A stretch of 64,000 nucleotides of DNA, taken from Variovorax paradoxus (GTDB lineage Bacteria > Pseudomonadota > Gammaproteobacteria > Burkholderiales > Burkholderiaceae_C). Both the position numbers and the translations under genes were made by a program. This document shows, one piece after another, positions 42,289 through 52,152 of this stretch. Below the pieces are notes generated by a model that was not told where the DNA came from, ran no database searches, and saw only the letters and a list, made by a program, of their open reading frames with translations. How positions within the stretch are numbered: position 1 is the stretch's first letter; the number at the start of each line of letters is the position of its first letter. The stretch is taken from the NCBI RefSeq assembly GCF_009498455.1, contig NZ_CP045644.1, positions 2,731,001 to 2,795,000 of the forward strand. The letters are read 5' to 3'.

Positions 42289-43197
42289 ATGAAGTTCTCC
42301 GTGTTCCAGGTCAGCCGCAAGGGCGGCCGCGTCAAGAACGAAGACCGCATGGGCTACTGCTACACGCGGGAGTCGGGCCTGTTCGTGCTCGCCGACGGCA
42401 TGGGCGGCCACCCTGAAGGCGAAGTGGCGGCCCAGCTGGCGCTGCAGACCATCGCCGCGCTGTACCAGCGCGAGGCCCGCCCCACCGTGAAGGACGTGAA
42501 GGCCTTCCTGGCCGAATCGGCCATGTCGGCGCACCAGCAGATCATGCGGTATGCGAGCCACAAGGCGATGCTCGACACGCCGCGCACCACCGTCGTCGCG
42601 GCCGTGCTGCAGAACGCCACCGCCACCTGGCTGCACTGCGGCGATTCGCGCCTGTACGTCGTGCGCGACGGCCGCCTGCTGACCCGCACGCGGGACCACT
42701 CGCACGCCGAGCGCCCCAAGCCCCACGGCGCCACCGACGCGCCGGTCAACCGCAACCTGCTGCTGACCTGCCTCGGCTCGCCCACCACGCCGCTGTTCGA
42801 CGTGTCGGCGCCGCTGCCGCTGCAGCGCGGCGACCGCATCATGCTGTGCTCCGACGGTGTCTGGGGCGTGCTCGACGACGCCGTCATCGTGCACACCCTG
42901 TCGTCCGGCAAGCCCGTGTCCGACGCCGCGCCCGACCTCGCCGAAATGGCGCTGCGCAAGGGCGGCGCCCACAGCGACAACGTCACGCTCATTGCGCTCG
43001 AGTGGGAAATGCCCGAGACGTCCGGCGACGACCGCGGCGTGTCCACCGAAACCATCGACGACGGCGTGTTCGCCTCGACCATCCAGGCCGGCATGCCGTC
43101 CGACAGCGAGATCGACGACCTCGACGAAGACGCCATCGAGCGCTCCATCGCCGAGATCAACGAAGCCATCCGCCGCTCCGCTGCGCGCAAAACCTGA
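42289..43197 (+). CDS. PP2C-type protein phosphatase
   Basis: Protein of 302 residues from the ATG at 42289. Metal-binding motifs of PPM phosphatases are present: [42 protein letters not shown] and HSDNVTLI. It removes phosphate from Ser/Thr residues, most likely those set by the adjacent kinase. The last 50 residues are an acidic, probably disordered tail ([20 protein letters not shown]). It is followed by rph 44 bases downstream. Confidence 0.92.
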   Translation: MKFSVFQVSRKGGRVKNEDRMGYCYTRESGLFVLADGMGGHPEGEVAAQLALQTIAALYQREARPTVKDVKAFLAESAMSAHQQIMRYASHKAMLDTPRTTVVAAVLQNATATWLHCGDSRLYVVRDGRLLTRTRDHSHAERPKPHGATDAPVNRNLLLTCLGSPTTPLFDVSAPLPLQRGDRIMLCSDGVWGVLDDAVIVHTLSSGKPVSDAAPDLAEMALRKGGAHSDNVTLIALEWEMPETSGDDRGVSTETIDDGVFASTIQAGMPSDSEIDDLDEDAIERSIAEINEAIRRSAARKT

Positions 43198-43241
43198 GCG
43201 CGCAGTTTTCCCTTTTCTTCTTTCGGTCTCTCTTTCAAAAA

Positions 43242-43973
43242 ATGACTGCTTTCACACGAAGCGGCGGCCGTGCCGCCGACCAGCTGCGCCCCGTGCGCAT
43301 CACCCGCGGCTTCACCATCCATGCCGAAGGCTCCGTGCTCATCGAGTTCGGCCAGACCCGCGTGCTGTGCACCGCCTCGGTCGAAGAAAAGGTGCCGCCG
43401 CACAAGAAGGGCAGCGGCGAAGGCTGGGTGACGGCTGAATACGGCATGCTGCCGCGCGCCACCCACACCCGCAGCAGCCGCGAAGCCGCCAAGGGCAAGC
43501 AGACCGGCCGCACGCAGGAAATCCAGCGTCTCATCGGCCGTTCGATGCGCGCCGTGTTCGACCTCGCCGTGCTCGGCGAACGCACCATCCACCTCGACTG
43601 CGACGTGCTGCAGGCCGACGGCGGCACGCGCACCGCGGCCATCACCGGCGCCTTCGTGGCCGCACAGGACGCCGTCGACAAGCTGCTGGCCTCCGGCGCG
43701 ATCAAGACCTCGCCCATCAAGGGCCACGTGGCCGCCATCTCGGTGGGCATCGTCGGCGGCACGCCGCTGCTCGACCTCGAATACACCGAAGACTCGGCCT
43801 GCGACACCGACATGAACGTCGTCATGACCGGCGCCGGCCACTTCGTCGAAGTGCAGGGCACGGCCGAAGGCGTGGCCTTCACGCGCGACGAAATGAACCT
43901 GCTGCTCGGTCTGGCCGAAAAGGGCATCGGCGAACTCGTGACGCTGCAACAGCAAGCCCTGCTTTCCAACTGA
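43242..43973 (+). CDS. rph: Ribonuclease PH
   Basis: Protein of 243 residues. It begins [20 protein letters not shown] and contains the phosphorolytic-site [20 protein letters not shown] and [20 protein letters not shown]. It trims tRNA 3' ends by phosphorolysis. It has full length and intact motifs, unlike the truncated E. coli K-12 copy. Co-directional with rdgB and hemW. Confidence 0.97.
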   Translation: MTAFTRSGGRAADQLRPVRITRGFTIHAEGSVLIEFGQTRVLCTASVEEKVPPHKKGSGEGWVTAEYGMLPRATHTRSSREAAKGKQTGRTQEIQRLIGRSMRAVFDLAVLGERTIHLDCDVLQADGGTRTAAITGAFVAAQDAVDKLLASGAIKTSPIKGHVAAISVGIVGGTPLLDLEYTEDSACDTDMNVVMTGAGHFVEVQGTAEGVAFTRDEMNLLLGLAEKGIGELVTLQQQALLSN

Positions 43974-44030
43974 AATCCTCCCAGCTACTGACGCCTGCCA
44001 GCCGGGCATCACAGCCACTTTGATCGATTC

Positions 44031-44630
44031 ATGAAACTGGTTCTGGCTTCCAACAACGCGGGCAAGCTCGCCGAACTCCAGCAGCTGTTTGCCGAGCTGT
44101 CCGTCACCCTGGTGCCGCAGTCGGCGTTGGGCGTGGGCGAGGCTGAAGAACCCTTCCGCACCTTCGTCGAAAACGCACTCACCAAGGCGCGCCACGCCAG
44201 CGCCGCCACCGGCCTGCCGGCCATTGCCGACGACGCCGGCCTGTGCGTTGACGCGTTCGGCGGCCTGCCGGGTGTCGACACCGCCTACTACGCCACGCAG
44301 TTCGGCTACGCCAAGGGCGATGCCAACAACGTGAAGGCGCTGCTCGAACAGCTCGACGGCGTGGTCAACCGTCGCGCCGCGCTTGTCAGCACGTTGGTCG
44401 CACTGCGCCGCCACGACGACCCCGAGCCGCTCATTGCCGTCGGCCGCGTGGTCGGCGAGATCGCGCCCGCGCCCATCGGTGACAACGGCTTCGGCTTCGA
44501 CCCCGTCATGTACCTGCCGACCTTCGGCAAGACCTTCGCCCAGCTGCCGCCCGACGTGAAGAACGCCCACAGCCACCGCGGCCGCGCCGCGCAGGCCATG
44601 CTCGCCCTGATGCGCGAGCGCTGGTTCTGA
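44031..44630 (+). CDS. rdgB: XTP/dITP diphosphatase (RdgB/HAM1)
   Basis: Protein of 199 residues: MKLVLASNNAGKLAELQQLF (SNN-GK motif), ADDAGLCVDAFGGLPGVDTA, GDNGFGFDPVMYLP and SHRGRAAQ. It hydrolyses non-canonical purine triphosphates to keep them out of DNA and RNA. The gene ends three bases before hemW. Confidence 0.96.
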   Translation: MKLVLASNNAGKLAELQQLFAELSVTLVPQSALGVGEAEEPFRTFVENALTKARHASAATGLPAIADDAGLCVDAFGGLPGVDTAYYATQFGYAKGDANNVKALLEQLDGVVNRRAALVSTLVALRRHDDPEPLIAVGRVVGEIAPAPIGDNGFGFDPVMYLPTFGKTFAQLPPDVKNAHSHRGRAAQAMLALMRERWF

Positions 44631-44633
44631 CCG

Positions 44634-45896
44634 ATGGCCACCGTCTTCCCGATCCAGCCCGCCCAACCCGGCGGCGCTCCCCAGGCCAATGACGTGCTGC
44701 ACTGGATGCGCCCCGGCCCGCTGCAACTCGCCGCGCTGCCGCCGCTGTCGCTGTACATCCACCTGCCGTGGTGCCTGCGCAAGTGCCCGTATTGCGACTT
44801 CAACTCGCACGAGTGGCGTGCCACGAGCGAGGCCGACATCGACGGCCTCCCCGAAGCCGCCTACATCGACGCGCTGATCGCCGACCTCGACGCCGCGCTG
44901 CCGCTGATCTGGGGCCGCACCGTCCACACCATCTTCATCGGCGGCGGGACGCCCAGCCTGTTCTCGCCGCAAGCCATCGACCGGTTGCTCGGCGACGTGC
45001 GCGCGCGCCTCAAGCTCGCGCCCGAGTGCGAGATCACGCTCGAAGCCAACCCCGGCACCTTCGAGCGCAACCGCTTCCGCGCTTATCGCTCGGCCGGCGT
45101 CACGCGCCTGTCGGTGGGCGTGCAAAGCTTCAACGACGAGCACCTGACGGCGTTGGGCCGCGTGCACGACCGCGCCCAGGCCATCGCTGCGGTCGAAGAA
45201 GCCGCGAGCGCCTTCGACACCTTCAACCTCGACCTGATGTACGCCCTGCCGGGCCAGACCATGGAAGGCCTCGACGCCGACCTGACCCAGGCTTTGGCCC
45301 TTGCGCCGCCGCACATCTCGATCTACCACCTCACCATCGAGCCCAACACCTGGTTCGCGAAGTTCCCGCCCACGCTGCCCGAGGACGACATCGCCTACGC
45401 CATGCTCGACCGCATCACCGAGCGCACGGGCGCGAGCGGCATGTCGCGCTACGAAGTCTCGGCCTATGCCCGCGACGGGCACCAGTGCGCGCACAACCTC
45501 AACTACTGGCAGTTCGGCGACTACCTCGGCATTGGCGCCGGCGCGCACAGCAAGCTGAGCTTCGCGCACCGCATCGTGCGGCAGGTGCGCTATCGCGAAC
45601 CGCGCCTGTACATGGAGAACGCGCGCGCCGGTGCCGCCGTGTCGCAGAGCGACGAAGTGGCGCTGGCCGACCTGCCGTTCGAGTTCATGCTCAACGCGCT
45701 GCGGCTGAAGCAGGGCTTCACGCTGCCCCAGTTCAGCGAGCGCACCGGCCTGGCGATGACGTCGATCCAGCGCGGCATGGAAGAGGCCGAACGCAAGGGG
45801 CTCGTCGCCCGCGACCTGTTCCGCGTGTGGCCCACCGAGCGCGGACTCGACTTCCTGAGCGACCTGCAGACGCTGTTCCTGCCCGATGACGAGTAA
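44634..45896 (+). CDS. hemW: Radical-SAM heme chaperone HemW
   Basis: Protein of 420 residues with the HemW cluster motif CLRKCPYC after LSLYIHLPW, followed by FIGGGTPSLFSP, TLEANPGTFE, RLSVGVQSFNDEHLTALGR and the C-terminal HemW domain (LNALRLKQGFTLPQFSERTG). The CxxxCxxC motif is shared with HemN, but the lack of HemN's extra residues and the rdgB neighbour point to HemW, which delivers heme to membrane proteins. The N-terminal extension of about 35 residues is normal for this group. Confidence 0.95.
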   Translation: MATVFPIQPAQPGGAPQANDVLHWMRPGPLQLAALPPLSLYIHLPWCLRKCPYCDFNSHEWRATSEADIDGLPEAAYIDALIADLDAALPLIWGRTVHTIFIGGGTPSLFSPQAIDRLLGDVRARLKLAPECEITLEANPGTFERNRFRAYRSAGVTRLSVGVQSFNDEHLTALGRVHDRAQAIAAVEEAASAFDTFNLDLMYALPGQTMEGLDADLTQALALAPPHISIYHLTIEPNTWFAKFPPTLPEDDIAYAMLDRITERTGASGMSRYEVSAYARDGHQCAHNLNYWQFGDYLGIGAGAHSKLSFAHRIVRQVRYREPRLYMENARAGAAVSQSDEVALADLPFEFMLNALRLKQGFTLPQFSERTGLAMTSIQRGMEEAERKGLVARDLFRVWPTERGLDFLSDLQTLFLPDDE

Positions 45897-45928
45897 GGCC
45901 GCGCCGTCAGCTTAAAATCGACGGTTCC

Positions 45929-46016
45929 GGAGAGTTGGGTGAGTGGTTTAAACCAGCAGTCTTGAAAACTGCCGACGTGAAAGCGTCCGTGAGTTCGAAT
46001 CTCACACTCTCCGCCA
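45929..46016 (+). tRNA. tRNA-Ser (anticodon TGA)
   Basis: An 88-nt class II tRNA with acceptor GGAGAGT/ACTCTCC, anticodon loop CTTGAAA, a long variable arm and encoded CCA. A TAAAAT -10-like box lies at 45913-45918. Confidence 0.95.
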
Positions 46017-46578
46017 GTCGTCGATGCCCTGCATTGAGACTCGGCCAGTTCGACATCCTTACCCATCCGTTCGCCTATCCGTCGGCAATGCGACTGCGTG
46101 CGTCCCGGATGCCGCGGCACGACCGGTAATCGAGGCATTTGACCCGGCTAGGGTCAGAGATCGGCGGAATCCAACAACGCGACGTTGGCGTTCGGCCAGA
46201 GCATCGATCAGGGCTCGTGCGAGGGGACTGGGCGGCGCTGTGCATCCGCCTCGTCGCCACGCCTCTTCGTCGCCAGCCCTCCGTTCATGCGGGCTCGCGA
46301 TCGGCGCAAACCATTTGCGCTCACGCATCCGACTTTCCGACCTGCAACGAGTCGCGCGCTCGATGTGCACACGCGGATTCCTGCCGCGCTGACCAAGCGA
46401 GGACCTGCGGGCGGACTTGCGTCTCGAACGTGAAGCTGAAAACCCCGGGCGCGATTCACTTCGCGCCAAGGCGCGCCCCCGCAGAGGCCTCGCCTGAACA
46501 AGGTCCCGCGCTTGCGATGGCACGGGAAAACACCGAGAGCGCGTTCATTGACTGCGCACGTGGCAATCCATAAAGTTC
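46017..46578. other. Intergenic region between tRNA-Ser and the polyol operon
   Basis: About 560 bases. Open frames on both strands lack ribosome sites and look like non-coding DNA. The tRNA 3' end is a common integration site, but no integrase or repeated tRNA end is seen here. Confidence 0.5.
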
Positions 46579-46618
46579 GATCAACTGTTCAATTGAACTA
46601 CAGAAGATCAAATGTTCA
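46579..46618. promoter_or_regulatory. Probable operator of the SorC-type regulator
   Basis: GATCAACTGTTCA (46579-46591) and GATCAAATGTTCA (46606-46618) are direct repeats, 12 of 13 identical, spaced 27 bp start to start. A perfect palindrome GTTCAATTGAAC (46587-46598) overlaps the first. TGTTCA/TTGAAC half-sites are typical of SorC/DeoR-type regulators. The block ends 13 bases before the regulator start, suiting autorepression and control of the whole operon. Confidence 0.65.
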
Positions 46619-46631
46619 CAAAATACACGAC

Positions 46632-47597
46632 ATGGACCCCGAACTGAGCCTTTCCATCCGCGCCGCATGGCTGGCCTATGTGGGCGGCCACACGCAGGAG
46701 CAGATCGCCGAGCGCCTGGGTGTGTCCCGCGTCAAGGTGCAGCGGTTGATCGCCTCGGCCATGCAAAGCGGATTGATCAAGTTCTTCGTCGAGGGGGTGC
46801 CGGCCGAGTGCATGGCGCTCGAAGACCAGCTGACGGAAGCCTTTGGCCTCAAGCGCTGCGTGGTGGTTCCGACCACACAGGTCGACCCGGACGATTCGGC
46901 CGACGCGATCCCGGCACTGGCAGTGGCCGCTGCCCGGCAATTGACCCGCGTGCTCGATGCCGGCGAGGTGCGCACCATCGGTGTCGGCCATGGCCGCACG
47001 CTGGCGGCCATGGTGGAGCGGATGCCCGCAGCGATTCGCCGTGACACCCGTTTTGTCTCGCTGCTCGGCAGCCTCACGCGTCGCTCGGCAGCCAACCCGT
47101 TCGACCTGATCGCCAAGCTGGCCGAACGTACCGGCGGCGAGTGCTATTTCATGCCGGTGCCGTTCCTGGCCGACTGCCGCGCAGACGCCCAGGTGCTGCG
47201 CGCCCAGCGCGGCGTGCAGCACGTGCTTGAACTCGTCCGCGAGTGCGAACTTTGCGTCGTCGGTGTCGGTGACCTGGGGCCGGACACCCATCTGCTGCGC
47301 ACCCAGTCCGTCACGGCCGACGAGTTGGCGGCCTTGCGCGATGCGGGAGCGGTCGGCGAACTTGCCGGCTGTTTCGTGGCATCGAACGGCAAACCGGTGA
47401 AGTGCGAGATGAACGAGCGTGCGGTCGGCGCCTCGCTGGACGACCTGCGCGGGCGCGACGTGCTCGCGGTGGCCGGCGGAGCGTACAAGGCCGAGGCGAT
47501 CTGCGCGGTGCTTCACACCGGCCTGATCACCGAACTGATCATCGATGAGGCGGCCGCGCAACTGTGCCTGCGGCATCAGGCGGGGCCGGCCATGTGA
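46632..47597 (+). CDS. eryD: SorC-family transcriptional regulator (EryD-like)
   Basis: Protein of 321 residues. The N-terminal HTH (HTQEQIAERLGVSRVKVQRL) is followed by a SorC sugar-binding domain (IGVGHGRTLAAMVERMPAAI, CELCVVGVGDLGPDTHLLRT, DVLAVAGGAYKAEAICAVLH). These regulators are repressors released by a sugar phosphate. In Brucella EryD, of the same family, controls erythritol genes. It is first in the operon and has an operator upstream. Naming as EryD is from the context of the following genes. Confidence 0.82.
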   Translation: MDPELSLSIRAAWLAYVGGHTQEQIAERLGVSRVKVQRLIASAMQSGLIKFFVEGVPAECMALEDQLTEAFGLKRCVVVPTTQVDPDDSADAIPALAVAAARQLTRVLDAGEVRTIGVGHGRTLAAMVERMPAAIRRDTRFVSLLGSLTRRSAANPFDLIAKLAERTGGECYFMPVPFLADCRADAQVLRAQRGVQHVLELVRECELCVVGVGDLGPDTHLLRTQSVTADELAALRDAGAVGELAGCFVASNGKPVKCEMNERAVGASLDDLRGRDVLAVAGGAYKAEAICAVLHTGLITELIIDEAAAQLCLRHQAGPAM

Positions 47598-47696
47598 CCG
47601 CGCCAGCAGCTTCCGGTCGTCGGAGTCGGTGCCTGTAGAGCGCCAACGTCGACCGGAATACAGACCAGTCCAAAGATCAACAGGGAGGAGGTTCGC

Positions 47697-48353
47697 ATGG
47701 GTGCTCAACTCGATATTGCCGCGCGCAAACCGTTCCGTTTGCGCACGTCGGCCTGTGTGTGGACGGCGGTGCTCCTGCTGCTGCTCGTGGCGATGACGCT
47801 GGACACCAGGGCGGTCCGCATCGGCTCCAAGGAGGACGCACGGGCCGAAGCGTTTTCGGCCGAGGCCTACGGCAAGAAGGCGTTTGCGCCCATCCAGTCC
47901 CTCATCGAGAAGGCGGCTGTCGACGCCCGGGTGCTGGCGCAGGCTCTCGCGTCGGACAAGGCCGCCGCGGGCGAAACGTACGGCAAGCCGGGGAGCGTCG
48001 GACCGATCTTTCCGGTCCGTTTCGTCGGGACGGTGGGCGAGGGGCGTGCCGGCATCTTCAACGTGGCGGTCGACGGCCTGCCCGAAGGCTTGCAGCTGCG
48101 TGTGCAAACCGGGCCGGCCATCAACGGCACCGAAGTGCGGGACGCGACAGGCACCGTCGCCTTCGGTGACTTCACCAACCAGATCGACTACCAGGACGCG
48201 GGCTCGGCGCTGAATAACGAGCTCAAGGCGCAGGTGCTCGACAAGCTCGACCGCGACGCCCTCGCTGGCAAGAAGATCGAGGTGGTCGGCGTGTTCCAAC
48301 TCATCAATCCGTCGGGCTGGCTCGTCACGCCCGTGCGGCTGAGCGTGCAATGA
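47697..48353 (+). CDS. DUF2291 protein of sugar ABC operon
   Basis: Protein of 218 residues with one N-terminal membrane helix or uncleaved signal (VWTAVLLLLLVAMTLDTRAV) and a periplasmic domain (YGKKAFAPIQSLIEKAAVDA, VRFVGTVGEGRAGIFNVAVD, FGDFTNQIDYQDAGSALNNE). DUF2291 proteins recur beside ribose- or erythritol-type ABC importers, and their exact role is unknown. Its stop overlaps the ATPase gene start (ATGA). Confidence 0.82.
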   Translation: MGAQLDIAARKPFRLRTSACVWTAVLLLLLVAMTLDTRAVRIGSKEDARAEAFSAEAYGKKAFAPIQSLIEKAAVDARVLAQALASDKAAAGETYGKPGSVGPIFPVRFVGTVGEGRAGIFNVAVDGLPEGLQLRVQTGPAINGTEVRDATGTVAFGDFTNQIDYQDAGSALNNELKAQVLDKLDRDALAGKKIEVVGVFQLINPSGWLVTPVRLSVQ

Positions 48354-49885
48354 GCGCCGCAGTCGTCGCCCGCCATCCGGACAGCGGCATCGTGTTGTCG
48401 GCGCGAAACGTCGCCAAGTCGTACGGCAGCGTGCAGGCGCTCAAGGGCGTGAACTTCGACATCCATCGTGGACAGGTCACCACGCTGTTCGGCGAAAACG
48501 GTGCCGGCAAGTCCACGCTGATGAAAATTCTGTCGGGCGTGGTCACGCCCACGTCGGGTGAAATCGTGCTCGACGGCGCACCCGTCGTCCTGGCCTCGGC
48601 CGCCGACGCTCGCGCGCGTGGCATCTCGATCATCCACCAGGAACTGAGCCTGGCGCCGAACCTCTCGGTGCGCGACAACGTGTTCATGGGTCGCGAACTG
48701 CGCACCCTCACCGGCGTCGACTTTGCCGAAGAGGCGCGGCGCACGCAGGCGCTGATGGCCGAACTCGAGGAGGTGATCGACCCGCTGACGCTCGTCGAAG
48801 ACCTGCGCCTGGGACAGCAGCAGATCGTCGAGATCGCGCGCGCACTCTCGGTCAACAGCCGCATCCTGATCATGGACGAGCCCACGTCCGCGCTCTCGGC
48901 GGTGGAGGTCGAGGTGCTGTTCAAGGTGATCCGCGACCTCACCGCGCGGGGCGTGTCCATCGTCTACATCTCGCACCACCTGGAGGAGGCGCTGCAGATC
49001 ACCGACCACGCGGTGGTGCTGCGCGACGGCGCCATGACGGCGAAAGCGCCGCGCGCCGACATCGATCTCGAATGGATCGTGCGTCACATGGTCGGCGAGA
49101 ACTTCGACCTCGGCCGTCCGCCGACAGGCTATGCCTTCGGCCAGGTTGCGCTGGCGATCGAGAACGCCGTCCTCACCGAAAGCGCCGGGGTCGACGTGGT
49201 CGACCACGTCTCGCTCGATGTGCGCGCGGGCGAAATCGTCTGCATCTACGGCTTGATGGGCGCGGGCCGCACTGAACTTCTGGAGGCTGCGGCCGGCCGG
49301 TCCGCGCTCGACGGCGGGCGCGTGCTGCTCGAAGGACACGACGTGTCGCACCTGAGCATTGCGCAGCGCATCGCCAAAGGCCTTGCCCTGGTGCCGGAAG
49401 ACCGCCAGCGCGACGGCCTCGTGCAGACGATGAGCGTCGGGCAGAACCTGTCGCTCGCCAGCATCGGCGCGTTCGTGCGCGGGCTGTTCACGTCGCAGGC
49501 CCGCGAACGCGCATTGGTCGACGCGTCGATCCGTCGTGTCACGGTCAAGACCAGCGGCGGCCAGGCGGACATCGGGTCGCTGTCCGGCGGCAACCAGCAG
49601 AAGGTGGTCATCGGAAAGATGCTCGCCACGCACCCGAAGGTCCTTCTTCTCGACGAGCCCAGCCGTGGCATCGACATCGGCGCCAAGGCCGAGGTGTTCC
49701 GCCTGCTCGCCGAGCGTGCGCGGCAAGGCCTGGCCGTCGTTTTCTCGACCTCGGAGGTGAGCGAATGCCTGAGCGTCGCGCACCGGATCATCGTCATGCG
49801 GCGGGGCCGGATTGCGGCCCAGTTCGATGCCGACGCCACCAAAGAAATGATCATGGCCGCCTCGGGCGAAGCCATGGTTGCCTGA
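48350..49885 (+). CDS. eryE: Sugar/polyol ABC transporter ATPase (RbsA/EryE-like)
   Basis: Protein of 511 residues with two ABC domains. The first has Walker A GENGAGKST, signature-region LGQQQIVEIARAL and Walker B ILIMDEPTSAL. The second has a degenerate P-loop (GLMGAGRTEL) but a good signature LSGGNQQKVVIGKML and Walker B LLLDEPSRGID. This is the usual arrangement of carbohydrate importers of the CUT2 class. With 49908 and 51092 it forms a complete importer; the regulator and enzymes of the operon suggest erythritol or a related tetritol as substrate. Confidence 0.9.
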   Translation: MSAAVVARHPDSGIVLSARNVAKSYGSVQALKGVNFDIHRGQVTTLFGENGAGKSTLMKILSGVVTPTSGEIVLDGAPVVLASAADARARGISIIHQELSLAPNLSVRDNVFMGRELRTLTGVDFAEEARRTQALMAELEEVIDPLTLVEDLRLGQQQIVEIARALSVNSRILIMDEPTSALSAVEVEVLFKVIRDLTARGVSIVYISHHLEEALQITDHAVVLRDGAMTAKAPRADIDLEWIVRHMVGENFDLGRPPTGYAFGQVALAIENAVLTESAGVDVVDHVSLDVRAGEIVCIYGLMGAGRTELLEAAAGRSALDGGRVLLEGHDVSHLSIAQRIAKGLALVPEDRQRDGLVQTMSVGQNLSLASIGAFVRGLFTSQARERALVDASIRRVTVKTSGGQADIGSLSGGNQQKVVIGKMLATHPKVLLLDEPSRGIDIGAKAEVFRLLAERARQGLAVVFSTSEVSECLSVAHRIIVMRRGRIAAQFDADATKEMIMAASGEAMVA

Positions 49886-49907
49886 AGCCCCTCGAGCGGA
49901 CATCCCC

Positions 49908-51029
49908 ATGAGCGAAGCCCCATCCACAGCCCTGCTTTCCCGTCCTGCCAACGCAGGAGGCGGCATCGACGTCGTCCGCCTGCTGCTCGAGGGGCGCGCC
50001 TTCTTCGCGCTGATCGCGATCGTGGCCGTGTTCTCGTTGCTGTCGCCCGTGTACTTCTCGACCGGCAACTTCCTGATCATGTCGTCGCACGTCGCCATCT
50101 TCGGGCTGCTGGCGGTCGGCATGCTGATCGTGATCCTCACCGGCGGCATCGATCTGTCGGTCGGGTCGACCCTCGGCCTGTGCGGGGTCGTCGCCGGCTA
50201 CCTGATGCAGGGCGTGACGATCGACGCGCTCGGCTTGGTGCTCTACCTGCCGGTCTGGGCCGTGGTGGTGCTGACCTGCGCGCTGGGTGCTTTCGTCGGG
50301 GCCGTCAACGGCGTGCTGATCGCCTTCTTCAAGGTGCCGGCTTTCGTTGCCACGCTGGGCGTGCTCTACGTGGCACGCGGCGTGGCGCTGCTGATCACCA
50401 ACGGCCTGACCTTCAACGACCTGGGCGGTCGCCCCGAGCTTGGCAACACGGGCTTCAACTGGCTCGGCTTCGATCAGGTCTTCGGCATGCCGATGGGCGT
50501 TCTGATTTTCGCCATCGTCGCCCTGGTGGCCGCCGTGCTGCTGACCCGCACGGCCTTCGGGCGCTGGGTGTATGCGACCGGCGGCAACGCGCGCGCCGCC
50601 GAACTGTCGGGCGTGCCGGTGCGATTCACGACCGTCACTGTCTATGTGCTGTCGGGCGTGTGTGCCGCCATTGCGGGACTGGTCTTGTCGTCGCAATTGA
50701 CCTCGGCCGGCCCGACGGCGGGCACCACCTATGAACTCACGGCCATTGCCGCGGTCGTGGTCGGTGGCGCGGCGCTGACTGGCGGACGCGGCACTGTGCG
50801 GGGCACGCTGCTCGGCGCCTTCGTCATCGGCTTCCTGTCGGACGGGCTCGTGATCATCGGCGTCTCTTCCTACTGGCAGACCGTCTTCACGGGCGCCGTG
50901 ATCGTGCTCGCGGTGCTGCTGAACTCCATCCGGTACGGCCGTCGGCCTGCGCGTGTCGCGACCCCGACCCCGACCCCGACCTCCTCCGGCGCACCCGGCG
51001 CACCCGGCCAGCCGCGATCGACGGCCTGA
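49908..51029 (+). CDS. eryF: Sugar/polyol ABC transporter permease (RbsC/EryF-like)
   Basis: Protein of 373 residues with 8-10 membrane helices. It shows the CUT2 permease motifs ILTGGIDLSVGSTLGLCGVV and GRWVYATGGNARAAELSGVP, and the C-terminal ALTGGRGTVRGTLLGAFVIG. The extreme C-terminus is Pro/Thr-rich and disordered (PTPTPTSSGAPGAPG). ATG at 49908 is used. Second membrane component of the importer. Confidence 0.9.
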   Translation: MSEAPSTALLSRPANAGGGIDVVRLLLEGRAFFALIAIVAVFSLLSPVYFSTGNFLIMSSHVAIFGLLAVGMLIVILTGGIDLSVGSTLGLCGVVAGYLMQGVTIDALGLVLYLPVWAVVVLTCALGAFVGAVNGVLIAFFKVPAFVATLGVLYVARGVALLITNGLTFNDLGGRPELGNTGFNWLGFDQVFGMPMGVLIFAIVALVAAVLLTRTAFGRWVYATGGNARAAELSGVPVRFTTVTVYVLSGVCAAIAGLVLSSQLTSAGPTAGTTYELTAIAAVVVGGAALTGGRGTVRGTLLGAFVIGFLSDGLVIIGVSSYWQTVFTGAVIVLAVLLNSIRYGRRPARVATPTPTPTSSGAPGAPGQPRSTA

Positions 51030-51091
51030 AAGATTCCCGTCCGCCGCAGCCGCGGCATCTGTCCAGAAGAAGCAATCAAGGAGATGAAGTC

Positions 51092-52051
51092 ATGTTGAAA
51101 ACCACCCGCCGCAAGCTGCTTGCCGCAGTCTCGCTCACGCCCCTGCTGGCTGCCCCCGCGTGGGCCCAAAGCAAGAGCAAGGGGCTGATCACGATCATCG
51201 TGAACGACCCCGCCAATCCCTACTGGTTCACCGAAGGCGAAGTGGCGAAAGCCGCTGCGCAGAAGCTGGGCTATACCGCGGTCGTCGCGGCGCACACCGG
51301 CGACACCAACACCGAGAGCCGGCTGATCGACACAGCCATCACCAACAAGTCGGTTGCCATCATCCTCGACCCGGCGAACGCGAGCGGCTCGGTGGGGGCC
51401 GTGCAGAAGGCGGTGGCCGCCAAGATCCCCGTGATCCTCGTCAACGCCGAGATCAACAAGGAAGGCCTGGCACAGGCGCAGCTGGTGTCGAACAACGCCC
51501 AGGGTGCCGCGCTCGGCGCCCAGCATTGGGCCGAGCTGATGGGCAACAAGGGCAAGTACGTCGAGCTCGTCGGGGCACCGTCGGACAACAACGCCGCCAC
51601 CCGCTCCAACGGCTTCAAGACGGTGCTGAGCCAGTACCCCGACCTGGCCAAGGCGGGTTCGGAGGTCGCCAACTGGAACCGGACGCAAGGCCACAACAAG
51701 ATGCAGTCGCTGATGCAGGCGAACGCCGACATCAAGGGTGTCATCAGCGGCAACGACGAAATGGCCCTCGGCGCAATCGCAGCGCTCAAGAAGGCGGGCA
51801 CGTTCAACGGGATCGTCGTGGGCGGGTTCGATGGATCGCCGGATTCGGTGGCCTCGGTCAAGGCCGGCGAGTTGGCCTACACGGTGCTCCAGCCCGTCGC
51901 GGTGTTCGCCGCCGCTGCCGTGCAGCAAGCCGACACGTTCATCCGGACCGGCAAGACCGGTGCGAAGACCGAGAAGCAGCTGTTCGACTGCATGCTGATC
52001 ACCAAGGCCAACGCCGCCAAGTACTCGGCGCCGTTCGTCCTGGACAAGTAA
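51092..52051 (+). CDS. eryG: Periplasmic polyol/sugar-binding protein (EryG-like)
   Basis: Protein of 319 residues with signal peptide (residues 1-25, ending AWAQ) and a type 1 periplasmic-binding fold ([60 protein letters not shown]). An AAGGAGA ribosome site precedes the ATG. It captures the substrate for the adjacent CUT2 importer. Confidence 0.9.
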   Translation: MLKTTRRKLLAAVSLTPLLAAPAWAQSKSKGLITIIVNDPANPYWFTEGEVAKAAAQKLGYTAVVAAHTGDTNTESRLIDTAITNKSVAIILDPANASGSVGAVQKAVAAKIPVILVNAEINKEGLAQAQLVSNNAQGAALGAQHWAELMGNKGKYVELVGAPSDNNAATRSNGFKTVLSQYPDLAKAGSEVANWNRTQGHNKMQSLMQANADIKGVISGNDEMALGAIAALKKAGTFNGIVVGGFDGSPDSVASVKAGELAYTVLQPVAVFAAAAVQQADTFIRTGKTGAKTEKQLFDCMLITKANAAKYSAPFVLDK

Positions 52052-52152
52052 GCCCACGCAACATCACGCCACGCTGGCGTTGCGAGGTTCCGGCAGCGCT
52101 CGCCACGAGACGCCGCCGGTTTGCGCAGCCGGTTCGAAGAAATGGAATGCAC

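Noticed and set aside
42360..45569. A 1069-codon minus-strand frame over the phosphatase, rph, rdgB and hemW genes
   Set aside because: Its composition (Gly/Ala/Val/Arg/His-rich) is typical of a high-GC shadow; the plus-strand genes are certain.
46017..46578. Element inserted at tRNA-Ser
   Set aside because: No integrase, no repeated tRNA end and no coding cargo follow the tRNA; it is ordinary intergenic DNA.
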